This document shows, piece by piece, positions 54,371 to 64,000 of a DNA stretch of 64,000 bases (position 1 is the stretch's first letter; every line of letters starts with the position of its first letter). The notes below the pieces were generated by a model that searched no databases, was not told where the DNA came from, and saw only the letters and a list, made by a program, of their open reading frames with translations. Made by a program: the position numbers and the translations under genes. Origin of the DNA: Adineta ricciae (lineage: Eukaryota > Rotifera > Eurotatoria > Adinetida > Adinetidae); NCBI GenBank assembly GCA_905250025.1, contig CAJNOJ010000008.1, positions 806,001-870,000 of the forward strand. Reading direction: 5' to 3'.

Positions 54371-55854
54371 CTACAGGTCAGACTTGAATTCATTCGTGGT
54401 TGAAATATGTTCAATGCCCCAAAAGTGTGTCGGTTTATTGTTCGTGTCTCGTTGTCGTTTAGCAAATGCTGAAAACGTCGACGGACAGTTGACAATCGCA
54501 TTTTGAGCAATACTTAGCAAATACAAATCCATATGAGCTGCTTCGCCCTCACTCTGATCCGCTGGCCGAGTGTATTTGACTACTTTTATTCCATACTGTT
54601 TCGCAAAACGTTTTTCAAATTTGCCTAACATATGGTCTCCATCAGCGGCAATATATAAAACAGCTGGCTTCGTCTTTTCAATCACTGCTTCAGTTTGTTT
54701 AAAAATTTGACTCTCTGACGGATAACAAATCGCATTGGTTAGTTCAATACCTTTTTCAAGATTAAATCCTAAACATTGTGCAGAGGCGAAAAAGTTCGAT
54801 TTGCCATTCATGTACCCGCAAGCTCGTTCCTAAATTGAATTAATTGAGACAATGTTTGTTAATCGAATAATAGAAATACGTACAAAATCGACTCCATTTC
54901 TTAAGTGAAGAGCCAGTAATGTTTCCGGAGCGATTTTGTGCTTTTTCAGAAATTTTTCCGCTTTGTTTCGAATGTAGTCCGAATAGACAAAATATTTTGC
55001 TAGAGGAATATTTTGTTCGAGCGCTGAATGCCAGAAAGTTATGAGAAATTATTCGCACGAGATCAAAACTTACCTGGAAAACTTCCGGGTGGACCACTAA
55101 AAGCCAAAACTGGATATTCAGCTGCTGGGTATCTACGATAAATCATGGATGAACTGAAAATAGGGACATATCGAGTGTTACTTGGCATTCCAAGCGTCTG
55201 GTCTGATAATTTCAAAAAACAATGGCTCATAGAAAACATCTTTGTCAAATTCAATATTGAAATGTGACCAAAATGGTCCGAATGGATTGCCATCTTTTGC
55301 ACGGCAGCCCTTCGCCTCATTATTCTCGTTCATTTGCGCAGTATAACAAAACACTAAAGACGCCGAAATAAGAATATCGTATGCGTTTTATTATTCATTA
55401 CCATATCGTTTTCCTTTTGGCCAGATTTTCTCCGCTAGATGAATCATAAAATCCTTCATTAAGATTACTTTTGTATAAGCTTTCAAAGGCTCCACTTGAA
55501 AATAACGGTCGAATGAAATTTGAGTCTAGGTATTCCAGACAAAGATATTGGTAGTTCGAAGATAAGCAACACTTTTTACCGATGTTGCACTATAAGGTGG
55601 GTATTCGATCCAATGAGGAAGTACAAGAGTTCGATTGAGTGTTCGTGCGAATGATATCACGCCGAGAAACTGTTCAGCTTGATTACCAAATCGACCTTAA
55701 CAAAAGAAATTATACTTGAGGAAGTTCTGTTATAAATATATATCTTACCCATGCATGGACAAAACATCAAATAACCATTTGGATCAATATCGTCATCTGC
55801 GGAGGAATAATGCGTGAAATAAATGGTTAGTAAGAAGAATAATTTTACAATCAT
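54371..55854 (-). CDS. POFUT1: GDP-fucose protein O-fucosyltransferase 1
   Basis: ER enzyme adding O-fucose to Ser/Thr of folded EGF repeats (Notch and others). Exons: 55749-55854, 55580-55695, 55402-55525, 55182-55353, 55074-55153, 54884-55023, 54371-54829; 398 residues (human 388). Signal peptide [15 protein letters not shown]; then [74 protein letters not shown] (the Arg binds GDP-fucose), [14 protein letters not shown] and [15 protein letters not shown], all POFUT1 blocks in order. The end FKSDL may serve as an ER-retention signal of KDEL type. The intron at 55154-55181 would be only 28 nt; an alternative donor upstream would give about 67 nt but delete conserved-looking residues. Confidence 0.9.
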
Positions 55855-56322
55855 ATCTATAACTGATGATTAGATGTTTGAACCAATCAAATTGTATCCT
55901 TTCGTATGCATAGTCTAGTAGCGGGGGTAGCAAATGAGACTGGTAATCTTACCCCACAAATATTCATTTTCAGAAAATAATGTTTCCTTCATAAGTACGA
56001 CTGATATTTATTAACAAGAGTGGTAGCAATACGAGAAAACAAAATAAATGCTCGGCCATCATTCAGTTGTTCTAATGGTGACGATGATTCCAATGAAATA
56101 TAATCTCGTAATACGTTGGCAAATAGTGAAAAAACAAAAGAAAAGAAAAGTGCATAGAACAAGAACAAGAGAGAGAGAGAGAGAGAGAGAGATGGACAAG
56201 AGTCTACCGTTGGTTGGTACATTCTGTGTCACACACACATGCGAAGTAGATACATAAAGTAAATAAGCACCGATCGAGTTGGCTTGATCAATGTTTAGAA
56301 AATGAACAAATGATATCATGGC
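55855..56322. other. intergenic with (GA)n microsatellite
   Basis: 5' flank of POFUT1 and 3' flank of the CHTOP-like gene. Frames read across the GA repeat are low-complexity artefacts. Confidence 0.5.
56169..56192. repeat. (GA)n microsatellite
   Basis: Twelve GA units without interruption, intergenic. Confidence 0.9.
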
Positions 56323-57174
56323 TTAGACTGCATTCATATCTACTGCTTCGTTTTCGAGTTTGGTGTGAGACATGTATTTTTCGAGTTCATTATCGAGACC
56401 TTCTTTTGTTACGTTACGATTTGGATTGATTCTAGCACGTCCACGATTGTTCGCATTTTTACCACCTCGATTTCGATTCGATCTACACATACGGATGAGA
56501 TAAAACGGCACAGTGGAAGATTTCCTTTACCGGTTGAAATTATTCTTGTTGCCGTTGCTGTTGCTCGGATTGCCATTTCGTCGACCACGATTATTTCGGT
56601 TGCCACGTGATGAATAGTTACTTATGCGACTAATGGCATTGTTATTCAAATAGCCACGTGTTCGAGGACGAAATGCTCGCGCTAGAATGAGAATTTCAGT
56701 TGAGCAAAAACAATACGGTTCGATTGATCACGCACTTCCACCGATTCGACCTTGTCCACGAAGACGTATGCCCATACCATTTTGTCCGCCGAATAAATAC
56801 GCATTGGCGCCTAAATGATTTCCACCACGACCCCGACGACGACTTGAAGGAGTAAGACGTTGAAAAATACGTCCTCTACCCGAAGTCGCTGCTGCCGTTT
56901 GACGATTGATGTTTGCGGCAATTCGGTAGTTGATACTTCGCTATAAAAAAAAGGAGCAATCAAATGTCGATCATTTTCCACATTAACAAATATCTACCTT
57001 TTTCAACCGCTGTGCAATACTCAATGCTACTGGTCGTTTATTACGAAATAATTCTTGTCTAGAACTAGGAATTATAACATTCGTTTGCTGCTCGATACGT
57101 GGTTGTGTCGGTGTGCGCTTGGCAATTTCACTGAATCTAATCGAACGACGGTTCTCTTTGTCATATAATAGCAT
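56323..57174 (-). CDS. CHTOP: CHTOP-like mRNA-export adaptor (FoP family)
   Basis: A 230-residue, Arg/Gly/Asn-rich nuclear protein. Exons 56998-57174, 56736-56940, 56531-56681 and 56323-56482 in phase. The N-terminus has LSIAQRLKK after a short basic region; the middle is an RG-rich tract (SRRRGRGGNHLGAN, GMGIRLRGQGRIGG, SRGNRNNRGRRN), the expected PRMT1 methylation target; the C-terminus VTKEGLDNELEKYMSHTK is the FoP/CHTOP duplication motif (TKEQLD-x-L-x-x-YM). In vertebrates CHTOP works in the TREX complex with UAP56/DDX39B and ALYREF, and in histone-methylation recruitment. Asn replaces many Gly in the tract, so it may be methylated less. Confidence 0.8.
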
Positions 57175-59366
57175 TAATCTTCAACTAATTACCTTTGATT
57201 GAGCGTTAGATGCGTTCCTGATTTCAAAATAATCTTGCCGGAGATCATTCTTTGGTGCGATAGTCAAGAAATAAAACTAAACAAATGAAGATAAATGTAA
57301 TATAATTTCATATATATGATGCAACTACTGGGAAAAAAACTTCCAATAAAAGAACGCAAAGAACGCCTTTTATTTTATCCCTTTATTCAACGTACAACGT
57401 TAACTGCAAGTAGCATCAGATTAGCGTTTTGTGAGATAAAGTTTAGTGTGTATGTATGCATTTAATTCACTTTCAGGATATTCAACGAACGAATGAAACA
57501 TTCGGATAAAGTGCGCTGTTGTCGATCGTTCGAGAGGTCAGTAGTAGTACATGTCGATTCAATGCATTGTATGGAACATATGGATTCGCTTTTCCATAAG
57601 CATTGGGCTTCGATTGAAGAGATTTCGAAGGAGATAATATTCACAGTTTAATTGTATGTTGTTAAACAGATTCGACAGCGTCACGACATACGAGAGGATA
57701 GTAAATTGGTCTCTCACATGAGAGCATAAAATAATTACAGATGAATTGTCTGTTAGACAACGTTCGCTTGCAGTCAAATGTTTTTTAATAAAAAGCGGAT
57801 AATTGCAGAAGTATTTCGAACCGATTGTTTATGCTATCTAAAACTCAATGATAATGTCTTATCCAGTAAACTCCGTGCGAAGACATTCGTTTCGTATGTA
57901 TCTTGTAATCAAATGAAAATAGAAACATTTATGAAGAAGCATGTTGTTGGACGCGCGGAGCTGTTTCCTCCGCGTCTACTAGATCTCGTGATTCACTTGG
58001 TATCGAGGCTCTCAAAGAGCATATATTATAGTTTAATGAGAATGATCTAAAGTCAGAAATACAGATGCTCTGTCATTCGCATTGCTCTTCCGGCAAGGGA
58101 CTGCTTTAATCTTGATTATTGGCTCGAACAATCCTCACATCAACCTCGATAAATGTCTTACGTCAATTAAAAGAAAAAGACAAGAATATGAAATGCAGTC
58201 GCACTCAGACGCTATTTTCTTCTCGAATCTCATTCAACTGAACTAAATTAACAGAGTTAATGAATTCCTTTTAAATGCGATGACCTCCAGCAAAAGATTA
58301 GAAACGCGCAAAGGGCGATCTTCGGGGCTTAAGAATCAATGATTATCAGTCTTTAATTATTTTGACTTTACCATCACTTCATCCAAAACAAGATATTAAT
58401 TTAGCGACTCTTGAAGCCTATGTAAGTAGCTTTCTTCACAGCATTACCTACATTGTTTCTCATCCTATGAAGCAAATGGTTCAGTGAACTCTTCAGCAGC
58501 GTCGTCGTTGGTTTTCCGGAAAACTCGCTCCTAAATGGTTTCAAGCTTTTCAATGTAATAAGCGTGTCTGAATCAAATTTCTCTTTGTATTTTCTAGAAA
58601 CTATTTTGAACATTCGTAAGTAGCAGTGTAATTTGATATAGACGTTTATTTGTAGAAGGTTCACAAACAATAGGAAAGTAAATCGCCTGATTGGTATATC
58701 TCGATAAGAGTTTATCGAGATATAATGTTTTTGTTCTTCTACCTCAGTTGAAACAGCTATCAGCGAAGAGAAATAATACTACTAATTTCTGTTTCTTTCA
58801 TAAGAAAGCTTTGATAAGAAGGAAATGTTGATTACATAGTATACATGTCTGTGCTTAGTCAAATATAATTTTCTTGTTTCAGAATTCTGACATGGAAAAT
58901 CCTCGCGCTAAAGACGACATTTCTTCAGTATGCAACTCATGACAAGAATTAAATAAAAAAACACCTCCGCGTTTTACTGGCACGGATTTCGGCATTTAAG
59001 GTTATTAACTGTCAGCTCTCTCTCCGTTTCTTGCACACAACCCGAAGAGATGTTAAACTACGTTTGACTGCCTTCCCTCGACTTTTATTATATGTATATA
59101 AAGTTCAATTTTGCATGCAAGTCTTATTCGGCTCGATATCAGGTAGGCTGCTTGTCTATTATCGTATGGAATGAACAGAGAAGAACACTTATTGACAGCA
59201 ATGTGTTATGTTTATTGGGTATGAGTATTGAAGCGTATTAAGCAAAGTCAAGTTTATTAGTCACGATAATACTGAAGTGTGATGCATAAATATTTTTTTG
59301 TAAGCAGTAAATATCACGTTTAAGCACGTCGCTGGTTTGGTTCTGCAAAATTAGCAAAGTCCTAAA
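57175..59366. other. long intergenic region
   Basis: 2.2 kb between two minus-strand genes. It has no supported gene. It holds an imperfect GC-rich hairpin near 57950-57976 and a perfect 13-bp hairpin at 58695-58724. A TATA-like tatgtatataaag near 59092 has no open frame after it. Frames at 57778-58050 and 58401-58670 lack domains. Confidence 0.5.
58695..58724. repeat. perfect 13-bp inverted repeat, 4-nt loop
   Basis: tatatctcgataa and its exact reverse complement are separated by gagt. It could fold as a hairpin in RNA or be a cruciform. No flanking small-RNA features seen. Confidence 0.7.
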
Positions 59367-60468
59367 TTAGACAAGATGCAGGTTAGCTAAGAACACACAC
59401 GTGAACATTACGATTAAAAATAATGCACCGAGAGCCACAGCTTTCATCTTCACATCCATATCTAAGGGTACTAGAAATAGAAAATAGATTAGATCGATGT
59501 GTGATCGCATCGTTTCGATAATACTTCGAATAGCAAATGTATCGGCGGTTGTCATAGCTTCAGCAATGAATCCACGGTATTTCTTATGAATCGCTCCGAT
59601 CTCTGTTGTTCCATCATTGCCGTATAGCTAAAAGTGGAATTTTTTAACAAAGACAATGAGCTGTTGTTTCCTACAGTAAACTTATTTTCACAACAACATG
59701 CATACGGTCCATCACATATACATCCCGGGCCGGTGATATGCAAAACTGGAGTGCCTGCTGCATCTTTTAAGACATAATTCATACGCCAGCAGCTACATCT
59801 AGATAAGCAAAACGCAAACAAGGTTAGACAGTTCAGGATTCTTTCCTACTTACTCTTGTGAGACGAAGCCGATAATAGTTCCGGGCGGAGATTCAACAGT
59901 AACTTCTTGGATGCATCCTGTACAACAGGCGCACCAACAACAACCGGAACAACATTTGAATTCCCGTTTGACGCGAATTATTTCCTACCAGTAATTATGT
60001 TTTCATAAGCAGATATCATTTCCTTGACAACATACTTGATTCGTACTGTCAACAATATGTAGATCAAAACGACGCGTTTTCGGACAATATAAACGCTGAC
60101 ATATATCAGATTCTAAATCTTTCTCGTTCGCCACAGTTCTCTTTTTTGTCCTCAATATTATTACCTTCGAATGCATAGTACACTTGTTCACCTTTATCAT
60201 TGAATATGCCATACTTTGCTTGAGACGGAATGCCAATTATCACTAAACAAATCCAAAGCATTCCTTATGGTAATATGAATCCCACTTTGCTTTTACTTTC
60301 TGTCAGCGAAACTACTTGTTTCGCTAGCATCGACTCTAGTGGTCTTAGATATGCGAGTCCACTCGGATCGCCGGGAGGTTTCTCCATCCATCTCTGTTGT
60401 TGCTGGGGATTCATAATATTATTCCCCAGCATGTCTTGTGCCTGTGCCATTAAGAAAGCGCCGTTCAT
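59367..60468 (-). CDS. phospholipid scramblase
   Basis: Type II-like membrane protein of the scramblase (PLSCR) family, moving phospholipids between leaflets with calcium. Exons: 60297-60468, 60165-60242, 60036-60112, 59854-59984, 59675-59798, 59525-59627, 59367-59470; 262 residues. A short Gln/Met/Pro-rich N-terminus leads into PSGLAYLRPLESMLAKQVV; the Cys-rich palmitoylation stretch CCSGCCWCACCTGC is in the middle, then a second (CICDGPYACCCE); the calcium/transmembrane end is IPLDMDVKMKAVALGALF, with the hydrophobic helix continuing to VFLA. It lacks the long proline-rich N-terminus of PLSCR1. Paralogue assignment (PLSCR1-5) not attempted. Confidence 0.9.
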
Positions 60469-61912
60469 TGTAATTGTTTTAGTTTAGTAAATGTCACCAA
60501 TGAAGAGGTGTTCAAAATTGCTTCGAATAAAATAAAAAATTGTGTCATTCTGTTTTCTTTTCTTTCTTTTTGCTTCTGTTCGTTCCTTTTATTTTAGCGA
60601 ACGTCAGAAAGTGAGAATACGCGCTAGACTTCACATCCATGTCAGCCAAGAATCTATTCACTGCAGAAGCTTCACAAGACTAAGGTAGTAACAACGGCAA
60701 CATGTTTTTTCTTCCTTCTTAACAACAGTCAACAATGGCAAGGAGAAAAACTGAAATGGAAAACCAATATTTAATAAGAGATTTTATCATCTCAAGCAGA
60801 ATGTTCATTCTTGTAAGCAGAACGATCAGAATAATGTCGAAATAGTTCAAATAAACGAGCACAATATGATTAGCATCGTCCTATCCTAGAACGGAATCAA
60901 CAAAATGACGGAAAGAAACGGAAATACGTTCAAAGAGGCCAAAGTCATGAAGGCAAACTTTATGGTTCTATGTTCAACGCCAATATAAACTTGTTTATGA
61001 TAGATCATATGCCATTCGATTTATGATTGTTGCTTCGAATTATATTGCATCGCTATGTTCCCCCTCGTATAAAATCCCTTACGCGCCCGATGTCATATAT
61101 CTCTACGCTAAAAAATTTTTCCACAGACCATTGTAGACTTGTATCACAATTTTCAAGCCCTAGAGAAAAAGAAAAAAGCTTATTATCTGATGCAAGGCAT
61201 ATAGAACATACAGGTAAATATTTGATAGGAAAAATTTTTAAAACTAAGTATGTATCGTCTTAGGTATGCATTCATTTTCCTTTTCTTGGTCTAAAGACAG
61301 TCTAATGTGTTTCATTCTTTCTTGTTAACTGATCATTTATTCGATAATAGACAACATCCGACGAATTTCATCATTACAAAGACATATAGAGAAAGTCTAG
61401 CATAGATTCTTTGAATGTCATTGATGAAAAACTTTATATTCAATCATTTTCTTGAAAAAAAAAGCCTTTCACATTCTCTTTCTACTCTGCATAATACTTA
61501 ATAACAAGCACACTACATCATTATCATTATTACGGCTGCCTAACGATTGTTTTCCTACTCTTTTGTTATGTTTCTACTCCATATAAACATATTTATCAAA
61601 CCTCTCAAGCTGTGCTGTGCATATATAAGCAAATTATGGAAATGAAAAGTAAGGAAGTTCGTGATCTTGCACAAATATACAAATCCTTTTGTTTTTTCAT
61701 GTACCCTTCCTCCTCGTATCGCATTGAATTTCATGAAGGTGCACATCTTTTTTAGATTGAAAGTGCCCAAGAATGTCCTAATTAGATTTTTGCTAAAGGA
61801 TAGACAGCCATTTTGCCCTTTATGATCATTCTAACAACACGTCAACGGGATAAGAGTATCATTTACTTCTTTTTCTAGATTTCACACTTTCTTTCACTGC
61901 ACCGCTACACGC
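60469..61912. other. long intergenic region, divergent genes
   Basis: 1.4 kb between the scramblase and the GPCR. A tctttttctag acceptor ends 34 nt before the GPCR ATG. Small frames near 61.0 and 61.6 kb have no support. Confidence 0.5.
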
Positions 61913-63602
61913 ATGGAGAATACAAATCATAATGCCAATACTCCATATGACCTAGCGAATTTAACTTGCGAAGTTTTTTATGAATTCTTGAGACACATCA
62001 ATCCGTCGGATTATGAATCACGCAATCAGACTAGAGATGAGTACATTAATAAGACGCTACCACCTCAGTGCAAATCGAGACCATATTCCGGGATCGAAGG
62101 TGTCGAGAAATGGGTGATAACAATAATTTTGTTTGCATTTCTCATCTTTGGTCTTTTGGGTAATCTTCTTACCGCAACGGTCATGTTTCGACGATCACGA
62201 CGCGGACTTTCATCATATTTCTATTTGGGTTTGTTAGCCATTATTGACATTTGTGTACTCTACTCTGGTTGCTTATTATTTATGCTCGAAATCACGTTTG
62301 ATTACCAGCCGCTACTAAAAACATTGATCAATTGTCGAATCGGATTCTACATTCAACATTTCTTTACCTACATGTCAGCTTGGCTTATCGTTGCCGTTAC
62401 ATTCGAACGTTTTCTCGTTGTACGTTATCCAATTCAATCCATTCGAATGTGCCGCTTACGTGTTGCATATACAGTTTCAATAATTCTCATGATATTCTTC
62501 TCAATTTACACTTCACATTGTTTCGTCACGATAGAACTCGTTCGAATAAACATACAAACAAGCAAAGGGTTTCATCCAAACTATACTATTTGTGATCTGG
62601 TGGAATATCGAAATCTCTTATCGCTTTTGGATCTATGCTTATACAGTATGATACCGTCGATCTTAATCATTGTCTTCAACGTTTTAATCATTTCTACGAT
62701 GTTTTACGCATTGAAACAGAGACGCAATTATTTACAAGCAAGTAGCTGCGTGCAGACGACGGAGACATGTGCGCGAAATTTAACACAAAAAACTAAAAGT
62801 TCATCATCTATTCGGACGCAATTCTTTCGTAGTCGATCAGGAGGTATGTTATGTGAAGATAATGAATAAATCATAGTTATGTTAAGCAAGTACGTTCGTT
62901 CAAACGTGACTTTGGAAATTGAAGAGCTGTGAAATAATTTATTAGATTCTTCTATCTTTAATTTGATGTGAAATGCGAAACACATTAGATAACCCATTGA
63001 AAATTAAAATTTATGGAAAACTTTTTCTTCTAGAGTCAAGTCCGGCTGCTCGTTCATTCAATCCTCAAAGTCGTCTGTATCATCATGGATTAAACAAGAA
63101 TAATCCGGAACAGAAATCTCAACAGGCGCTCTTCGATTCGACGAGTGCCACTGGAATACGCTTGACATGCTTATTATTAATCATCTCATTTACATTTGTC
63201 CTTTGTACATTACCAATATCTATCAATGCACTAGTTGCCAAGATCCTTCCGGAATATCGATCAACAGCCCATTGGCAAATCACCCAGTTGAGCTTAACTT
63301 TATTTATGTATTTCAATCATACGGTGAGTGAAAACTCGATATTTTCCTCTCGATAAACCAGCTTCGCTGATCTCTTCTAGATTAATTTCGTTGTTTATTG
63401 TCTAACTGGCCGAGCTTTTCGAAGTGAATGTCACAAACTTCTTTGTGGCCTATGGGCACTAAAAAATGTACATATCTCGTGTACAATGAGCTCCGACTCC
63501 GATAAACATCATCATTATCACCAACAGATCGCTCTTACCGAGCGCAATCGTATGGCTACAGGTCAACAACAGCAACAACGTATAAAACGATCATATTTGT
63601 AA
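61913..63602 (+). CDS. class-A G-protein-coupled receptor, peptide-type
   Basis: A 480-residue seven-helix receptor. Exons 61913-62843, 63034-63323 and 63381-63602; the first intron is 190 nt, long for this locus. An extracellular N-terminus with four NxT/S sites is followed by TM1 (GLLGNLLTATVMF), TM2 (LGLLAIIDICVLYSG), a Cys before TM3, the DRY-equivalent FERFLVVRYP, TM4-5, a long Ser/Gln-rich third loop and TM6 (LTCLLLIISFTFVLCTLPIS) with TM7 FNHTINFVVYCLTGRAFR, the NPxxY region as NxxxxFxxY plus the helix-8 start. This resembles FMRFamide/neuropeptide-receptor-like orphan receptors of invertebrates. The tail is His/Gln-rich. Ligand unknown. Confidence 0.88.
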
Positions 63603-63684
63603 AGGTAAATAGATATATGTATGCTGTTCATTATATAATGAGAATTATATTTTTAAAGACAAAAAAGAAAAAGAAAATGATTGT

Positions 63685-63981
63685 TCAAACGCTAATTGTC
63701 CATCCGACTCGTTTCTCTCGTTGTGACTGTTGTTCTTGTGTTTTGTAGGAATTAATAGAATTTGAACATAATTTTTTCGTTAATTTTAATGGATATTGTT
63801 CTTGTTGTTGACATATTAATGAAATAAACTCTATTGGATGTAATGCGTCACATGGTGATTTGATGAAGTTCGCTGACGGATAGTTTTCGATAAGTACCTC
63901 GTCGGGCAAAGGTACTGACTCAATTAATGCAAATTGGACCAAGGAAAAACAGAAATAAATGATCAGTAGACGAAACACCAT
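63685..63981 (-). CDS. small secreted protein, 98 residues
   Basis: One open frame with a clear signal peptide (MVFRLLIIYFCFSLVQFALI) and a mature part of about 76 residues with three Cys (SPCDALH, SLICQQQ, TKKLCSNS). It ends with SQREKR-VGWTISV: a KR prohormone-type site before a seven-residue C-terminal peptide without an amidation Gly. It faces the GPCR tail to tail. It may be a peptide precursor or a small Cys protein; no family recognised. An extra 5' exon would lie beyond the right edge if the start is not at 63981. Confidence 0.55.
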   Translation of the reverse strand: MVFRLLIIYFCFSLVQFALIESVPLPDEVLIENYPSANFIKSPCDALHPIEFISLICQQQEQYPLKLTKKLCSNSINSYKTQEQQSQREKRVGWTISV

Positions 63982-64000
63982 CGTTTTTATATCAATTGCT

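Noticed and set aside
56059..56319. Ser/Leu-rich minus-strand frame
   Set aside because: Produced by translating the (GA)n microsatellite.
57778..58670. Frames at 57.8 and 58.4 kb as genes
   Set aside because: No domain, no splice logic and no codon bias like neighbouring genes.
61027..61263. 78-residue plus-strand frame
   Set aside because: Starts at a non-ATG codon in AT-rich intergenic DNA and has no motif.
1..64000. tRNA genes, CRISPR arrays, transposons or viral elements
   Set aside because: I looked for tRNA T-loop motifs, regular repeat-spacer arrays, terminal repeats and reverse transcriptase, transposase or integrase motifs and saw none I could support.

Overview
This window is nuclear DNA of a small invertebrate, most likely a bdelloid rotifer. 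Genes are dense and lie on both strands. Introns are mostly 45-60 nt with GT-AG borders. Base composition is AT-rich. Several start codons have a splice acceptor just upstream with no matching donor, which suits spliced-leader trans-splicing, known in bdelloids. A decayed fragment resembles a large bdelloid gene family that carries an ADP-ribosyltransferase domain, and NHL-repeat and protoglobin genes are also present. The species call is inference; the gene families come from protein motifs.

Layout, part 1 (1-36.7 kb, gene-dense and intron-rich). On the minus strand: a partial GT10 fucosyltransferase, a WD40 protein and an LRR membrane protein. Then two plus-strand neuropeptide-like precursors (4.9 and 12.5 kb) that share a nearly identical amidated C-terminal peptide. 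Between them lie a TTC23-like TPR gene, a one-C2-domain protein and a 17-exon F-box/LRR gene in which each 84-nt exon encodes one repeat. Next come an Ariadne-1 RBR ligase, two unknown genes, an SLC6 monoamine-type transporter, a secreted protein with nine EGF repeats fused to a Hedgehog-type Hog (Hint) domain, a secreted unknown, a tiny disordered protein and a TTP-type CCCH protein. A tight three-gene set (C1orf131-like, ALKBH7, AAR2) looks like a trans-spliced operon. GLMP and two unknown genes follow.

Part 2 (37-52 kb, gene-poor). Six intronless minus-strand protoglobin paralogues are spread over 15 kb. One B-box/NHL gene sits among them, together with the decayed ART-family fragment. The long spacers show no other supported gene. 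This array is the most striking feature of the window: protoglobins belong mainly to prokaryotes and fungi, so acquisition by horizontal transfer followed by tandem duplication is the simplest reading. Five of the six end in a cysteine-containing tail.

Part 3 (52.6-64 kb). A single-exon PIP5K-like kinase, then POFUT1, a CHTOP-like mRNA-export factor, a phospholipid scramblase, a class-A GPCR and a small secreted protein. POFUT1 O-fucosylates EGF repeats, and six EGF repeats of the 22.5 kb gene carry the O-fucose consensus, so the two may act in one pathway.

Two places (16.7-17.2 kb and 19.4-19.8 kb) have identical copies flanking N bases. They look like assembly artefacts rather than biology. 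All exon models were built by eye from splice signals and reading-frame continuity.
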